A stretch of 64,000 bases of DNA. Source: Planctellipticum sp942493135. Lineage in GTDB: Bacteria; Planctomycetota; Planctomycetia; Planctomycetales; Planctomycetaceae. The stretch covers positions 4,650,001 through 4,714,000 of the forward strand of contig OW818684.1 of the NCBI GenBank assembly GCA_942493135.1. The letters are read 5' to 3'. A program made the translations under genes and the position numbers. This document shows positions 7,211-15,008 of the stretch, one piece after another. How positions within the stretch are numbered: the stretch's first letter is position 1; each line of letters starts with the position of its first letter. The notes below the pieces were generated by a model, which searched no databases, was not told where the DNA came from, and saw only the letters and a list, made by a program, of their open reading frames with translations.

Positions 7211-7405
7211 ATGGCCCGCGTGATCGAACAGCAGGAAGCGGCCCGACGCCTGGGCGTCACGGCCCGGGCCCTGCGCGACTGGATCCGCGAACCCGATTTC
7301 CCCGACATCGACGCCGGCTACGATCTGGACGCGATCCGGGCCTGGCGGAACGCCCATCAGAAGAAAGTGTCGCCAGTCAGTCCCTCGTGCAGACACGAAC
7401 GCTGA
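7211..7405 (+). CDS. small HTH protein (MerR/Nu1-like)
   Basis: A 64-residue protein. QQEAARRLGVTARALRDWIR is a winged helix-turn-helix recognition region like those in MerR-type excisionases and Nu1-type small terminase subunits. YDLDAIRAWRNAHQKK matches the short segment that follows in such proteins. It is divergent from the leftward operon and close to the element end. An excisionase or directionality factor is plausible from position beside the att site; a terminase small subunit is the alternative. Confidence 0.6.
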   Translation: MARVIEQQEAARRLGVTARALRDWIREPDFPDIDAGYDLDAIRAWRNAHQKKVSPVSPSCRHER

Positions 7406-7418
7406 AGGCCCCGCGGAA

Positions 7419-7599
7419 ACGTGGTAGGCGTCCCACGACGATTGATGGCGATCCTTGATGTAAAGAATCGCCTGCTTGCTGCGAGGTGGACCACCGATAG
7501 CAACGACGACTCGGGCATAACGTGGTAACGGCGTGGCTTCTTTGTGGGCAAACCAAGAGGTGTCAGGAATTGCGTCGAGCGACTACCACGATTACCACA
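7419..7599. repeat. CGTGGTA/TACCACG motif cluster beside the att site
   Basis: AACGTGGTA occurs at 7419-7427 and 7519-7527. The inverted form TACCACG occurs at 7584-7590, with a variant TACCACA at 7593-7599. The cluster lies 130-310 bases inside the element from the tRNA fragment, where tyrosine recombinases often have arm-type sites. No gene is seen between 7406 and 7729. Confidence 0.35.
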
Positions 7600-7729
7600 A
7601 TTAGGCCCCCCTACCCCGAATTCCTATGGCTTTACGCGAGGAAATGAGATGGCTTGCGAGACCGTCGAAAACCGATAGAATCCTTGAAAACTGGCGTTCT
7701 CAACGATCCCAGCAACATCGAAAGCGGTA

Positions 7730-7772
7730 CTTGGGGTGCAAGAGGTCGTGGGTTCAAATCCCGCCATCCCGA
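7730..7772 (+). other. att site: 3' fragment of tRNA-Pro(GGG)
   Basis: The sequence covers the anticodon loop TTGGGGT (7731-7737, anticodon GGG), the 3' anticodon stem GCAAG, the variable loop, the T arm GTGGG-TTCAAAT-CCCGC (7748-7764), the 3' acceptor strand CATCCCG and discriminator A. The bases just upstream (GGTAC) do not complete the anticodon stem and there is no D arm, so this is not a functional tRNA. Such 3' fragments mark the distal end of elements integrated into a tRNA gene. Orientation places the element to the left. Confidence 0.8.
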
Positions 7773-8302
7773 CTCGACTTACGACGATTTGAAGAGGCTC
7801 CAGACAACCTAATCGAAACGTTGGGCTGTGTGCTGCTGGTCGGCCGGGAGCACGTGAGAGTCGAGTTCGAGCGAGATTGACGGCCTCAAATGGCCCGTCA
7901 GCTGCGATACCACATTGACCGGTATCCTTGCGTCCAAGTCAATCTGAGCGCAGGTTGATTATCCCCCGGTCGTCCAGCCCAACTCGCTTGAGCAGCGGCC
8001 GCCAGTATCAGCGACTGAAACTGATCCGAGGCTGGGATGACTGCAGCTGCCGCTGCCTGTCCCCGTTTCAGCATCGACCGGCGTACTCCTTCATCGCGGT
8101 GAGCGTGTCCGGAGTGAGGCCGACGACTCAACCCCGCCGTCGAATGAGAGGCAGGGTGTCCCACCGTCGCGGCTCGATTGAGAACATCGAATGCGTTCTG
8201 CTCCGCACGACTGCCGATCCTGGTACGCACCAATTCGGCGAGCCTCTCCACAAAATTCATTGCGGAGATGCCTCTCGCAGCTCGGCGCCGAGTTGCGGCG
8301 CC
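7773..8302. other. 530-bp stretch without a recognisable gene
   Basis: Open frames on both strands here translate to compositionally odd sequence with no family I recognise. Part of it may be a decayed upstream portion of the ISL3 transposase that follows. Confidence 0.4.
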
Positions 8303-8662
8303 AGGCAGACGGCCAAGCTTTCGGAGTTGCTGAAGTGCAACTTGCGCAGCGTACGGGCCGGCCTGTTGCGTGAGGACTTGCGGCGGTTCCGGACCTCTAC
8401 GAGCCCGGGCTGCGCGGGGAAGTTCCTGGACGAGCGGACGACGCTGTCGCGGACTCTGCGGAATCGTCGGTCGATGATTCTCAATTGATACCGGGCAAGT
8501 GGAAAGATTCCGTCGGGGGCGGCTGAGGGTTTGAATAACAGGAGGAAATTGGTAGCGAGAAAGAGCGACGGCTTTCGAACAGTGATCGGACTTTACTTCA
8601 CAGCGTTCTCCGCCTCTCCGAGCCGGAATCGACTCACAGTTTCAGTCGAGAGGACCAGATGA
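8303..8662 (+). pseudogene. ISL3-family transposase relic (C-terminal part)
   Basis: Translation in one frame gives LSELLKCNLRSVRAGLLRED, then SPGCAGKFLDE, RNRRSMILN, and after an in-frame TGA (8486-8488) SGKIPSGAAEGLNNRRKLV and KSDGFRT. This follows the C-terminal order of ISL3/IS204-type transposases (LLKxNLRTVRAYLLKED, WAGKFLD, HRELILNWF, SGxVEGLNNK, YGFRT). The TGA stands where the family has Trp, so TGG has become a stop. A segment around MRSRIEPMKK is missing. The N-terminal two thirds are absent or unrecognisable. It lies right next to the att site. Confidence 0.75.
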
Positions 8663-8668
8663 TTTCCG

Positions 8669-9817
8669 TCACATCCCGTCGACAGGAGTTTCTACCGTGC
8701 TTTTGCGAACGCGGATCCAATGATCCGTAAAGTGCAGATGCTCGTTCGTCGGGATCCGCGGCATGTGACAGTTCAGGCAGTTGTCTTCGCGGTTCGCCTT
8801 CGGGCAGTCGACGGCGCGGTTGTGGGCGGCGTCGTGGCAGTTCAGGCAGACGGCGGCATGCGTGCGCCAGTCGCGGGACGCCGGTCGGTGCGGGTCGTGG
8901 CAGCTTGCGCAGTCGAACCGGGCCGGCTGACCGTCATCCCGAGTGACTTCGTTCTGCCGGAGAAAACAGGCGCTCTGCACCAGTCCCACCGACGCGAAGC
9001 GGACGATGGTCTGGTCCTCCGGCTCAATCGGCGCGCCCATTTCATCGGCGCGACGATGACATTCGCCGCAGCGGTCGACGGCCTCTTGAGGCGACAGCCG
9101 GGAGAATCGCTCGATGGTTGAAGGAAGCCCGCGATCCATCTCGCGGACGTGCTGCTGCGTGTTCCAGTGGCACCGCGCGCAGCCGACACCGGGTTCGATC
9201 TGGTCGAACAGGATCCGCCCGCCCTCGGTGGGGACGAAGGTGCAATGGCAGCCGAAGCAGTTGATCGCTTCCGCGGAGGGGCGGAGGTGACCGAGGGCCT
9301 GAATGCCCACCGAGTCATTGGACTCTTCCATGCCTGGAGTGACGCCGAGCTTTCCGCCGGGATACCAGCTCACACCGTGTTCGACGGCCGAGGTGCCGCC
9401 GGTGTCGTCGGTCCAGGCGATCAGCGGGGTTCGGGCGTGTGTGCCGGACCCGAACATCCAGTCGATGGGAAGCTCTCGGGCGTAGGCTGAGGAGCTGACG
9501 AAGAGCCGGCTGTCGCGGATTCTGTAGTGAAAGTCGACGCCGCTGGCGTCGCGATGGAATGTGCGGCCGGCGAACTGGCCGGCGGCGGCTTCGTCGGTTG
9601 CCCGGACGAGAGTGCGCGAATGCGGAGCGGAGCGGTATGCGTCGGTGATGTCGGCATGGCATTCCGCACAGCGATGCTCGGCCGCCCGAGGAGTCTGCGA
9701 ACTCTCAAACGCCGGCTGGGGTGGCGCCGGATGGAACGGCCCCAACGCCGCTCCGAGCGCCGCAGCCAGCAGCCCGACGATCAGCACCGGTATCCATCGC
9801 TGGCAGAAGGCTGACAT
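8669..9817 (-). CDS. secreted seven-heme c-type cytochrome
   Basis: A 382-residue protein with an N-terminal signal or anchor (residues ~10-28). It carries seven CxxCH heme-attachment motifs in order: CAECH, CFGCH, CARCH, CGECH, CASCH, CLNCH and CLNCH. The spacing is irregular, as in cytochrome c554/NrfB-like or DmsE-like multiheme families, so I name no enzyme. The start MSAFCQRW at 9817 was chosen because the signal segment begins there; the open frame continues upstream without coding character. It follows the large membrane protein gene by 44 bases on the same strand. It is probably a periplasmic electron carrier or a reductase subunit. Confidence 0.8.
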   Translation of the reverse strand: MSAFCQRWIPVLIVGLLAAALGAALGPFHPAPPQPAFESSQTPRAAEHRCAECHADITDAYRSAPHSRTLVRATDEAAAGQFAGRTFHRDASGVDFHYRIRDSRLFVSSSAYARELPIDWMFGSGTHARTPLIAWTDDTGGTSAVEHGVSWYPGGKLGVTPGMEESNDSVGIQALGHLRPSAEAINCFGCHCTFVPTEGGRILFDQIEPGVGCARCHWNTQQHVREMDRGLPSTIERFSRLSPQEAVDRCGECHRRADEMGAPIEPEDQTIVRFASVGLVQSACFLRQNEVTRDDGQPARFDCASCHDPHRPASRDWRTHAAVCLNCHDAAHNRAVDCPKANREDNCLNCHMPRIPTNEHLHFTDHWIRVRKSTVETPVDGM

Positions 9818-9861
9818 GCGGAAATCATCGAACCTTGAAGGGGGTGACACGAAATGCCAGC

Positions 9862-12114
9862 TTATCGACCGGCAAACGGCTCCAGTTCCTGACGCCGGTA
9901 TTTTGCGGCGATCAGCAACGACTTTTTCTGACTGGTTGCGAGCAAATGATCCAAGATTTCGATGGCCCGGTTGGAATCGCCGAGTTCGAGCCAGAGCATG
10001 GCGGACGCGTACTGCTGCTGGGGCGTTTCCTGCGGCAGCTCCTGGACGGCTTCGGCGAGGCGGCCCTGCCGATAGAGATGGATGCAACGGGTCCATGCGT
10101 CGGCGGATTCGCCAGCAGCGTTCGGCGTCCGCCAGGGGGGACTGTCGGCAGGCGGCCGACTGCGGTTTAGCGCGGACGCAATGCATCGCCGAAAGTCGCT
10201 GGCATCGCCGAAGAGGCTCCATTCCTGGTAGACCAGATCGTTCTGACAGGCCCGGAATTCGTCGTTGAGCTGCGGGTGTTGCGTTTCCTGTCGAACTGGA
10301 CCGAGAGCGCGGAGCGCAGCCAACGGGAGCTCGAGAGATCGAAAGAGCTGCGACTGAAGGATTGCCGGCGCGGGATCGGGTCCGCCGCCGAGCTGTGCGA
10401 TGAGGTCGGTTCGCCAGCCGGCTGCGGCGTAGATCTCCAGGGTTGGTTGCCAGGGGCCGACTTCGACGAAGCCCTGCTGCTGCAGGGCTTCGAGAATGAA
10501 CTGCGAGAAATCAAGATTGTGCCCCGAGACGTAGGGAATCGTGGGGGAGTCGAGATCGGCGGGTTTCCAGGGCGTTCTCAGCAGAGCGCGATTCAGGGGG
10601 AGCTGTTCGGCGGGGACGAAGAGTTGTTCGACGTTCCAGTCGGAAAGTTGCCGCACCCAGCCGCCCCAGGTTCCGTCGTCGCGTCGATAGCGGGCGCGAT
10701 GGGATCCGAGGAGGTCTTCGATGAGGGCGGCGTGGATCGCAGTACGACCGCCGAGCAGAGCCCGTTGCGGATGGTCCGCGGGCGTCACGTCTCCATCGAG
10801 CCAGGCGACGATTCCGACCGAACGAGCATCCGGCGACCAGCCGACCGTCGGGGCCTCGCGAACCGATAATAATTGGGCGTCGAACAGTTGGGGATTCAGC
10901 TCCTGAGAGATCCCCCAGCCCAGCCGGCGATACGGTGGCAGGCCATAGCCTGCAGCATCGACGAATACCAGCAACGCGACGGCGCTGGCAGCGAGCGGGG
11001 CGATCATCCGTCGCCAAGGATGCCGATGAGCATGTGCGAGCCTCGGCAGGGGCGAGACGTCTGCTCGCAGCAGGTCCAACAGGATCCACAGGCCGCAGGC
11101 CGGGAGATTGGCCTTAGACAAGAAGGCTGCGAGGAGCGGCACGGCGCAGCAGGCTGTCTGAAGCAACGGCGGGCGCGAGGCTACGAGCGGCGGGGTGTCG
11201 CCGGCGGACTGGAGCGCCATTGACCACCGCACAAGATGGTGGCCGGTCCAGGTCAACCAGAGCAGCAGGAAGGCCGATTCGGCGGATGTCCAGGGGACTC
11301 GCTGGAAGCAGCCGTACCAGGCCTGTTCGCCATAAGTTGCCAGGTTCGCGAAGGAAGATGGGGCGAACAGGATGATGGAGTCGCGCCACGTCAGCAATCC
11401 GCGTGGGGTGACCATGCCGCCCAGCAGCGCCGCGAGGAACAGCGGGACGATGAACCGGCCCGGCGCAGCGGTACTCGGCGGATCGCTCCGATCTCGCTTT
11501 GCAGCGGATCGTGTGGCGGGAGGGCTTTGCGTAGCCGGGCTCCAATTGGCGAGCAGCAGGAGGAGGAGTCCCCAGATCGGTCGAGGGCCGAGATTCGCCC
11601 AGAGGGTGAAGGTCAGGAAGACGGCCGCCGAACGATTGCGCGCGGAGAGGTCGGACTTGACCAGGCGCCATAACGCGAGCATCCCGATCAGGTCGAACAA
11701 TTGCGGCCCGGGCTCCAGGCCGTCGCGAATGGTCCACAGTAGGAGTGGCAGGCCAATGATCGCCAGCCAGAGCCGGTGAGCGGAGAGCATCGGGCGAGCG
11801 GCATATCCGACTAGCAGAGCAGCGGCCAGCAACGGAAATGCGGCCAGCGTGTCGATCCCGCCGAGGGTCCAGGCGAGGTAGAACGGGACGCCGCTGCACC
11901 AGTCGGCCTCGTTGGACAGATCGAGAGTCAACAGAGCGTGCGCGGGGAAGAGCGTGCCGGAAGTCACCTCTCTTCCGCGAGCCAGATGCCACCAGAGGTC
12001 GGGCGAGGAGAGGGGACGCGGGATGACGAGGAGGGTGACTGCGACGGTCCAGGCGAGCAGCCAGCGAAGTATCATGGAATCAGGGGGAGAGAGGGGTTGA
12101 TTCGGGAGCTGCAT
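9862..12114 (-). CDS. large polytopic membrane protein with soluble C-terminus
   Basis: A 750-residue protein. Many TM segments fill roughly residues 15-420, and a ~330-residue soluble part follows, ending in a helical, TPR-like region (WTRCIHLYRQGRLAEAVQEL through SNRAIEILDHLLATSQ). The early motif SPDLWWHLARGREV followed by an acidic pair resembles the first loop of PMT/GT-C-type membrane glycosyltransferases and related planctomycete proteins, but the match is weak. Translation may start at the second Met (MILRWLL, 13 residues in). It lies upstream of the seven-heme cytochrome gene and is probably cotranscribed with it. Confidence 0.6.
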   Translation of the reverse strand: MQLPNQPLSPPDSMILRWLLAWTVAVTLLVIPRPLSSPDLWWHLARGREVTSGTLFPAHALLTLDLSNEADWCSGVPFYLAWTLGGIDTLAAFPLLAAALLVGYAARPMLSAHRLWLAIIGLPLLLWTIRDGLEPGPQLFDLIGMLALWRLVKSDLSARNRSAAVFLTFTLWANLGPRPIWGLLLLLLANWSPATQSPPATRSAAKRDRSDPPSTAAPGRFIVPLFLAALLGGMVTPRGLLTWRDSIILFAPSSFANLATYGEQAWYGCFQRVPWTSAESAFLLLWLTWTGHHLVRWSMALQSAGDTPPLVASRPPLLQTACCAVPLLAAFLSKANLPACGLWILLDLLRADVSPLPRLAHAHRHPWRRMIAPLAASAVALLVFVDAAGYGLPPYRRLGWGISQELNPQLFDAQLLSVREAPTVGWSPDARSVGIVAWLDGDVTPADHPQRALLGGRTAIHAALIEDLLGSHRARYRRDDGTWGGWVRQLSDWNVEQLFVPAEQLPLNRALLRTPWKPADLDSPTIPYVSGHNLDFSQFILEALQQQGFVEVGPWQPTLEIYAAAGWRTDLIAQLGGGPDPAPAILQSQLFRSLELPLAALRALGPVRQETQHPQLNDEFRACQNDLVYQEWSLFGDASDFRRCIASALNRSRPPADSPPWRTPNAAGESADAWTRCIHLYRQGRLAEAVQELPQETPQQQYASAMLWLELGDSNRAIEILDHLLATSQKKSLLIAAKYRRQELEPFAGR

Positions 12115-12235
12115 CGAAGGCCCGCGGTAACACGACCTGCCGGCTGCGGAACGTCGCAGCGGGAATGCAGTGAGTCTATCACCGGCAGATCGGTGAGCAT
12201 GCGGACGGAGGCGCTGCGGTTCCAGAATGCAGGCG

Positions 12236-12266
12236 GGGCGGGGCGTAAGTCAATCACGCCCCGCCC
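12236..12266 (-). terminator. GC-rich hairpin downstream of the lipoprotein gene
   Basis: GGGCGGGGCGT (12236-12246) pairs perfectly with ACGCCCCGCCC (12256-12266) around a 9-base loop. It has no clear U tract, so it may be a Rho-assisted or structural terminator. Confidence 0.45.
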
Positions 12267-12308
12267 ACGCAGGCGTCGAACAGACATCAGCCGGGCTGCC
12301 GGTCGTGA

Positions 12309-12488
12309 CTATTCCATGCCGGCGGCGGCGCGCGCGGCCTTCGCTTCCGCCTGTTCTTCTTCAGCCGTGAGCTCCGGGGCCGGTTCGTCCGGGCCGTCTG
12401 CAACACCGGGCGAAACGCTGGCGCCACAGCCTGCGCCGAACAGGGGGAAGGCGGAAATCGCCGTCAGCAGGAGAAGGTGCTTATACAT
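12309..12488 (-). CDS. small lipoprotein paired with DUF1559
   Basis: A 59-residue protein. Its signal peptide MYKHLLLLTAISAFPLFG ends at a lipobox (FGAGC, Cys21). The mature part is short and acidic and ends in an Ala/Glu-rich helix. It follows the DUF1559 gene on the same strand, the usual planctomycete arrangement of pseudopilin-like protein then small lipoprotein. The coding frame also opens upstream, but the lipobox fixes the start at 12488. Function unknown. Confidence 0.65.
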   Translation of the reverse strand: MYKHLLLLTAISAFPLFGAGCGASVSPGVADGPDEPAPELTAEEEQAEAKAARAAAGME

Positions 12489-12610
12489 CGGAGAGTGACT
12501 CCAGATTTGGGGGGTGAATTCCAGGGGGAATGACCAGGCTTCCGCCAGAACGAGATCCATCGACTCGCGGGAAGCGGAGTCGACGAATCTCTTGATCTCG
12601 CGACCGGTGA

Positions 12611-13600
12611 TTAGAAGTCCCCGATTGTGTTGCCGTCCGACCTGTTGCCCAGATTCGACCAGGTGGCGAGATTGATGTTTTCGCTGATGAAACGGACGCG
12701 GCCGTCGCACATCACGGCATGCACGCCGCCGACATGCAGGCTTCGGGCGGCGGCATTCACTCGATCGGAGTTGACGCCGCAATCGTTCGACAACCTGTTG
12801 TTCGGTCCGACATATGTGTTGAAGAAACAGGCCTGCGGGAAATATGAGTAGAACCAGGAATACCCGGATTGTCGCGTGCTGCTGGTATCCTTGGAACCGG
12901 CCGTACAGACGGTGTTATTGCCGGAATCGTTGGTTGAGACCCGATAAAACCCGATGACTGTCTCCGAGACGGCCAGCGTATTGGACGTGCCATCAAGGAT
13001 GTCCCGGATCGCGAGACGGGTATTCTGTCCGAAAATGCCGGGCGGGTTGGTGTTGAGGCGAGTGGTGGCCCCGACATTGCCCACGTAATTTGTAGAGGCG
13101 TAACCCGCATTAGGGGTCGCTCCTGAGACGGAGTTCCCAGCTGGATCTCTCCAAGGGACCTGCCCGTTACCTGGATCGGAAGGGCAACGGAATGCGGGAA
13201 TAATCTGCCGCCGGGCTCCGTTCGGCGAAGCACCGTTGACGCCGCCATGCCCGTCAGTCCCAGAGGTGCCCTGCCCCATGTTCCAGTTGATATTGTTATA
13301 GAGCGGAGCTTGATCGATCTGAGGCAGCAGACGCGGCAACCAGGCGATGTTGCCGCTGTACCAGGCGTCGGGGGTCACGCCAGCCCGTCTTACTCGGCCG
13401 GGTGGAAGGCAATTGTAGATGTCATGGTAATTGTGCAGCGCCAGGCCGATCTGCTTCAAATTGTTGCGGCATTGTGTCCGGCGGGCGGCTTCTCGCGCCT
13501 GCTGGACTGCGGGAAGCAGAAGGGCGATGAGAATAGCGATGATCGCGATCACCACCAGCAGCTCGATCAGCGTAAAACCACGACGCGATCTCTTCATCAT
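12611..13600 (-). CDS. DUF1559 pseudopilin-like protein
   Basis: A 329-residue protein. The N-terminus RRGFTLIELLVVIAII is a type IV pilin/pseudopilin methylation and cleavage motif followed by a hydrophobic helix, and the DUF1559 core follows (EAARRTQCRNNLKQIGLALHNYHD). The C-terminal signature VHAVMCDGRVRFISENIN is present. GAGGAG lies 5 bases before the ATG. The protein should be exported, processed by a prepilin peptidase and placed at the cell surface; the family is greatly expanded in planctomycetes and no molecular function is established. Confidence 0.9.
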   Translation of the reverse strand: MMKRSRRGFTLIELLVVIAIIAILIALLLPAVQQAREAARRTQCRNNLKQIGLALHNYHDIYNCLPPGRVRRAGVTPDAWYSGNIAWLPRLLPQIDQAPLYNNINWNMGQGTSGTDGHGGVNGASPNGARRQIIPAFRCPSDPGNGQVPWRDPAGNSVSGATPNAGYASTNYVGNVGATTRLNTNPPGIFGQNTRLAIRDILDGTSNTLAVSETVIGFYRVSTNDSGNNTVCTAGSKDTSSTRQSGYSWFYSYFPQACFFNTYVGPNNRLSNDCGVNSDRVNAAARSLHVGGVHAVMCDGRVRFISENINLATWSNLGNRSDGNTIGDF

Positions 13601-14196
13601 GAGGACTCCTCGAACTGAGAATGAGACGAAGTGCCGAACGGCAATCAGCAGAACGCTGAAAATAGAAATGCGAATATGCCATGAGTTTTGTGACGAGACA
13701 AGCCCTTAAGTCATTCTTTTCCACACAAAGGTGAGGTCTGACTTTGGAATGACCGTGTTAATCTGGACACGTTCTCCGGGACAACCCCTGTTGCTCGATG
13801 GGCTGAGTCGGTGGAAACTCGTACGCAGTGACTACGCAGCAGCGACTGAGCTTCGCAATCTCTGCCGATTTGAACAGGAAGTCGCCGCACAAAAATAAAG
13901 TCTCCGCGGCCTGCAACGAGATCCGCGAGATAGAAACGGCTGCGTGGAGATGTCGGAATATCTCAAGGTGATCGCCGGCTGCGAGTCACCCCCCTTGGAA
14001 ATCGCCCATCAGCAGCATGCGAGAATCGTTCCCCCGCGGGTGTGAACGCTGGCATCGAGAATCGACCTGCTCGTAATGCGACTGCCGGCGGCCTTTGATC
14101 CAGCAGTCGAGGCCGGCTTCGACCGGCAGCGTGTTGAGTTCCTTATAGAACGGATGGCACTGCGACGATGGGAACTGCTCCGTCGAGACAAACGAT
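13601..14196. other. intergenic stretch, no gene seen
   Basis: The first ~130 bases are the AT-richer leader of the DUF1559 gene. The rest has frames on both strands without a recognisable product. Its right end merges into the IS630 relic. Confidence 0.4.
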
Positions 14197-14549
14197 GAGT
14201 GTTTTCCGCACGCCGACTCCGTTGCGCCCGTGATGGACAGCCTCAACACCCACAAGCCGGCCTCGCTGTACGAGTCGTTCCCGTCGGCCGAGGCGCGACG
14301 GTCGATCAAGCAGCTGGAGATTCACGACACTCCCGTGCACGGCAGTTGGCTCGAAATGGCCGAAACTGAACCGAGCGTCCTTACCGAACAGCGCCTCGAC
14401 GCCGCCGCCCCGACGCGGAAACCATGGCCCGCGAAGTCGCCGCCCGTGAGACCAGCCGCAACGCGGCCCAGGCCAGAATCCGCTGGCGATTCACCACCAG
14501 CCAGGCCCGCATTCTGCTCAAACGCCTCGACCCGTCATTTCAGGATTGA
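14197..14549 (+). pseudogene. IS630-family transposase relic (C-terminal part)
   Basis: The first frame reads ECFPHADSVAPVMDSLNTHKP, ASLYESFPSAEARR and HDTPVHGSWLEMAE, the second DDE acidic residue and following region of IS630-type transposases (VMDNLNTHxPASLYE, YTPxHGSWLNxAE). After LTEQRLD (near 14400-14412) the reading frame shifts. The tail ETMAREVAARETSRNAAQ, IRWRFTTSQARILLKRLDP and the stop codon at 14547 then appear in another frame. The catalytic N-terminal half is missing. It is a dead remnant. Confidence 0.75.
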
Positions 14550-14561
14550 AGCGAAAGCGCA

Positions 14562-14972
14562 CTATGCCGCGGCGCCACGGATCGAGCGGGCGATCAGTTC
14601 ACCCGCGACGACGGCCGCCAATCCCAGCACCAGATTCGCGGCCAAATGGGCCGCGCCCAGCCAGCGTTCTGAGTGGGTCTGCGACATCGAGACGGTTTCA
14701 TAGGCCAGCGATGAAAAGGTCGTCAGGCCGCCGAGAATCCCGGTCACCAGAAACATCCGCACGCGCTCGCTGAGCCAGGCCGGCGGCAGCCCGCCGAGCA
14801 CCAGGCCGATCAGCAGGCTGCCGACGACGTTGACCAGCAGCGTCGCCGCGCCGGGGTAGACCAGCAGCACCCGGTGCAGCGCCGCTCCGGTCAAGAACCG
14901 CAGGCTGGCGCCAATGGCTCCGCCAGCAGCCACCGCTCCAACATTCAGCAGAAATCCGAGCGGGGGCTGCAC
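14562..14972 (-). CDS. crcB: CrcB/Fluc fluoride channel
   Basis: A 136-residue, four-TM protein. It has the family landmarks GGAIGASLRFL near the N-terminus, LLVNVVGSLLIGLV in TM2, and TGILGGLTTFSSLAYET in TM3, the segment with the phenylalanines and threonine that line the fluoride path. CrcB dimers export fluoride down its gradient. It lies 36 bases downstream of the PQQ-propeller gene on the same strand and may share its transcript. No fluoride riboswitch is obvious just upstream. Confidence 0.9.
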   Translation of the reverse strand: MQPPLGFLLNVGAVAAGGAIGASLRFLTGAALHRVLLVYPGAATLLVNVVGSLLIGLVLGGLPPAWLSERVRMFLVTGILGGLTTFSSLAYETVSMSQTHSERWLGAAHLAANLVLGLAAVVAGELIARSIRGAAA

Positions 14973-15008
14973 AGTCGCCGTCTCACTTGGCAGGGATCGG
15001 GGGCGAAA

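Noticed and set aside
7690..7772. complete tRNA-Pro gene
   Set aside because: No D arm or 5' acceptor strand can be found upstream of the anticodon loop; only the 3' part is present.
7928..8488. 186-residue frame as an intact gene
   Set aside because: Only its last ~60 codons match an ISL3 transposase, and the same frame continues beyond the TGA; treated as a pseudogene.
13986..14309. 107-residue minus-strand frame
   Set aside because: It overlaps the IS630 relic on the other strand and shows no family pattern.
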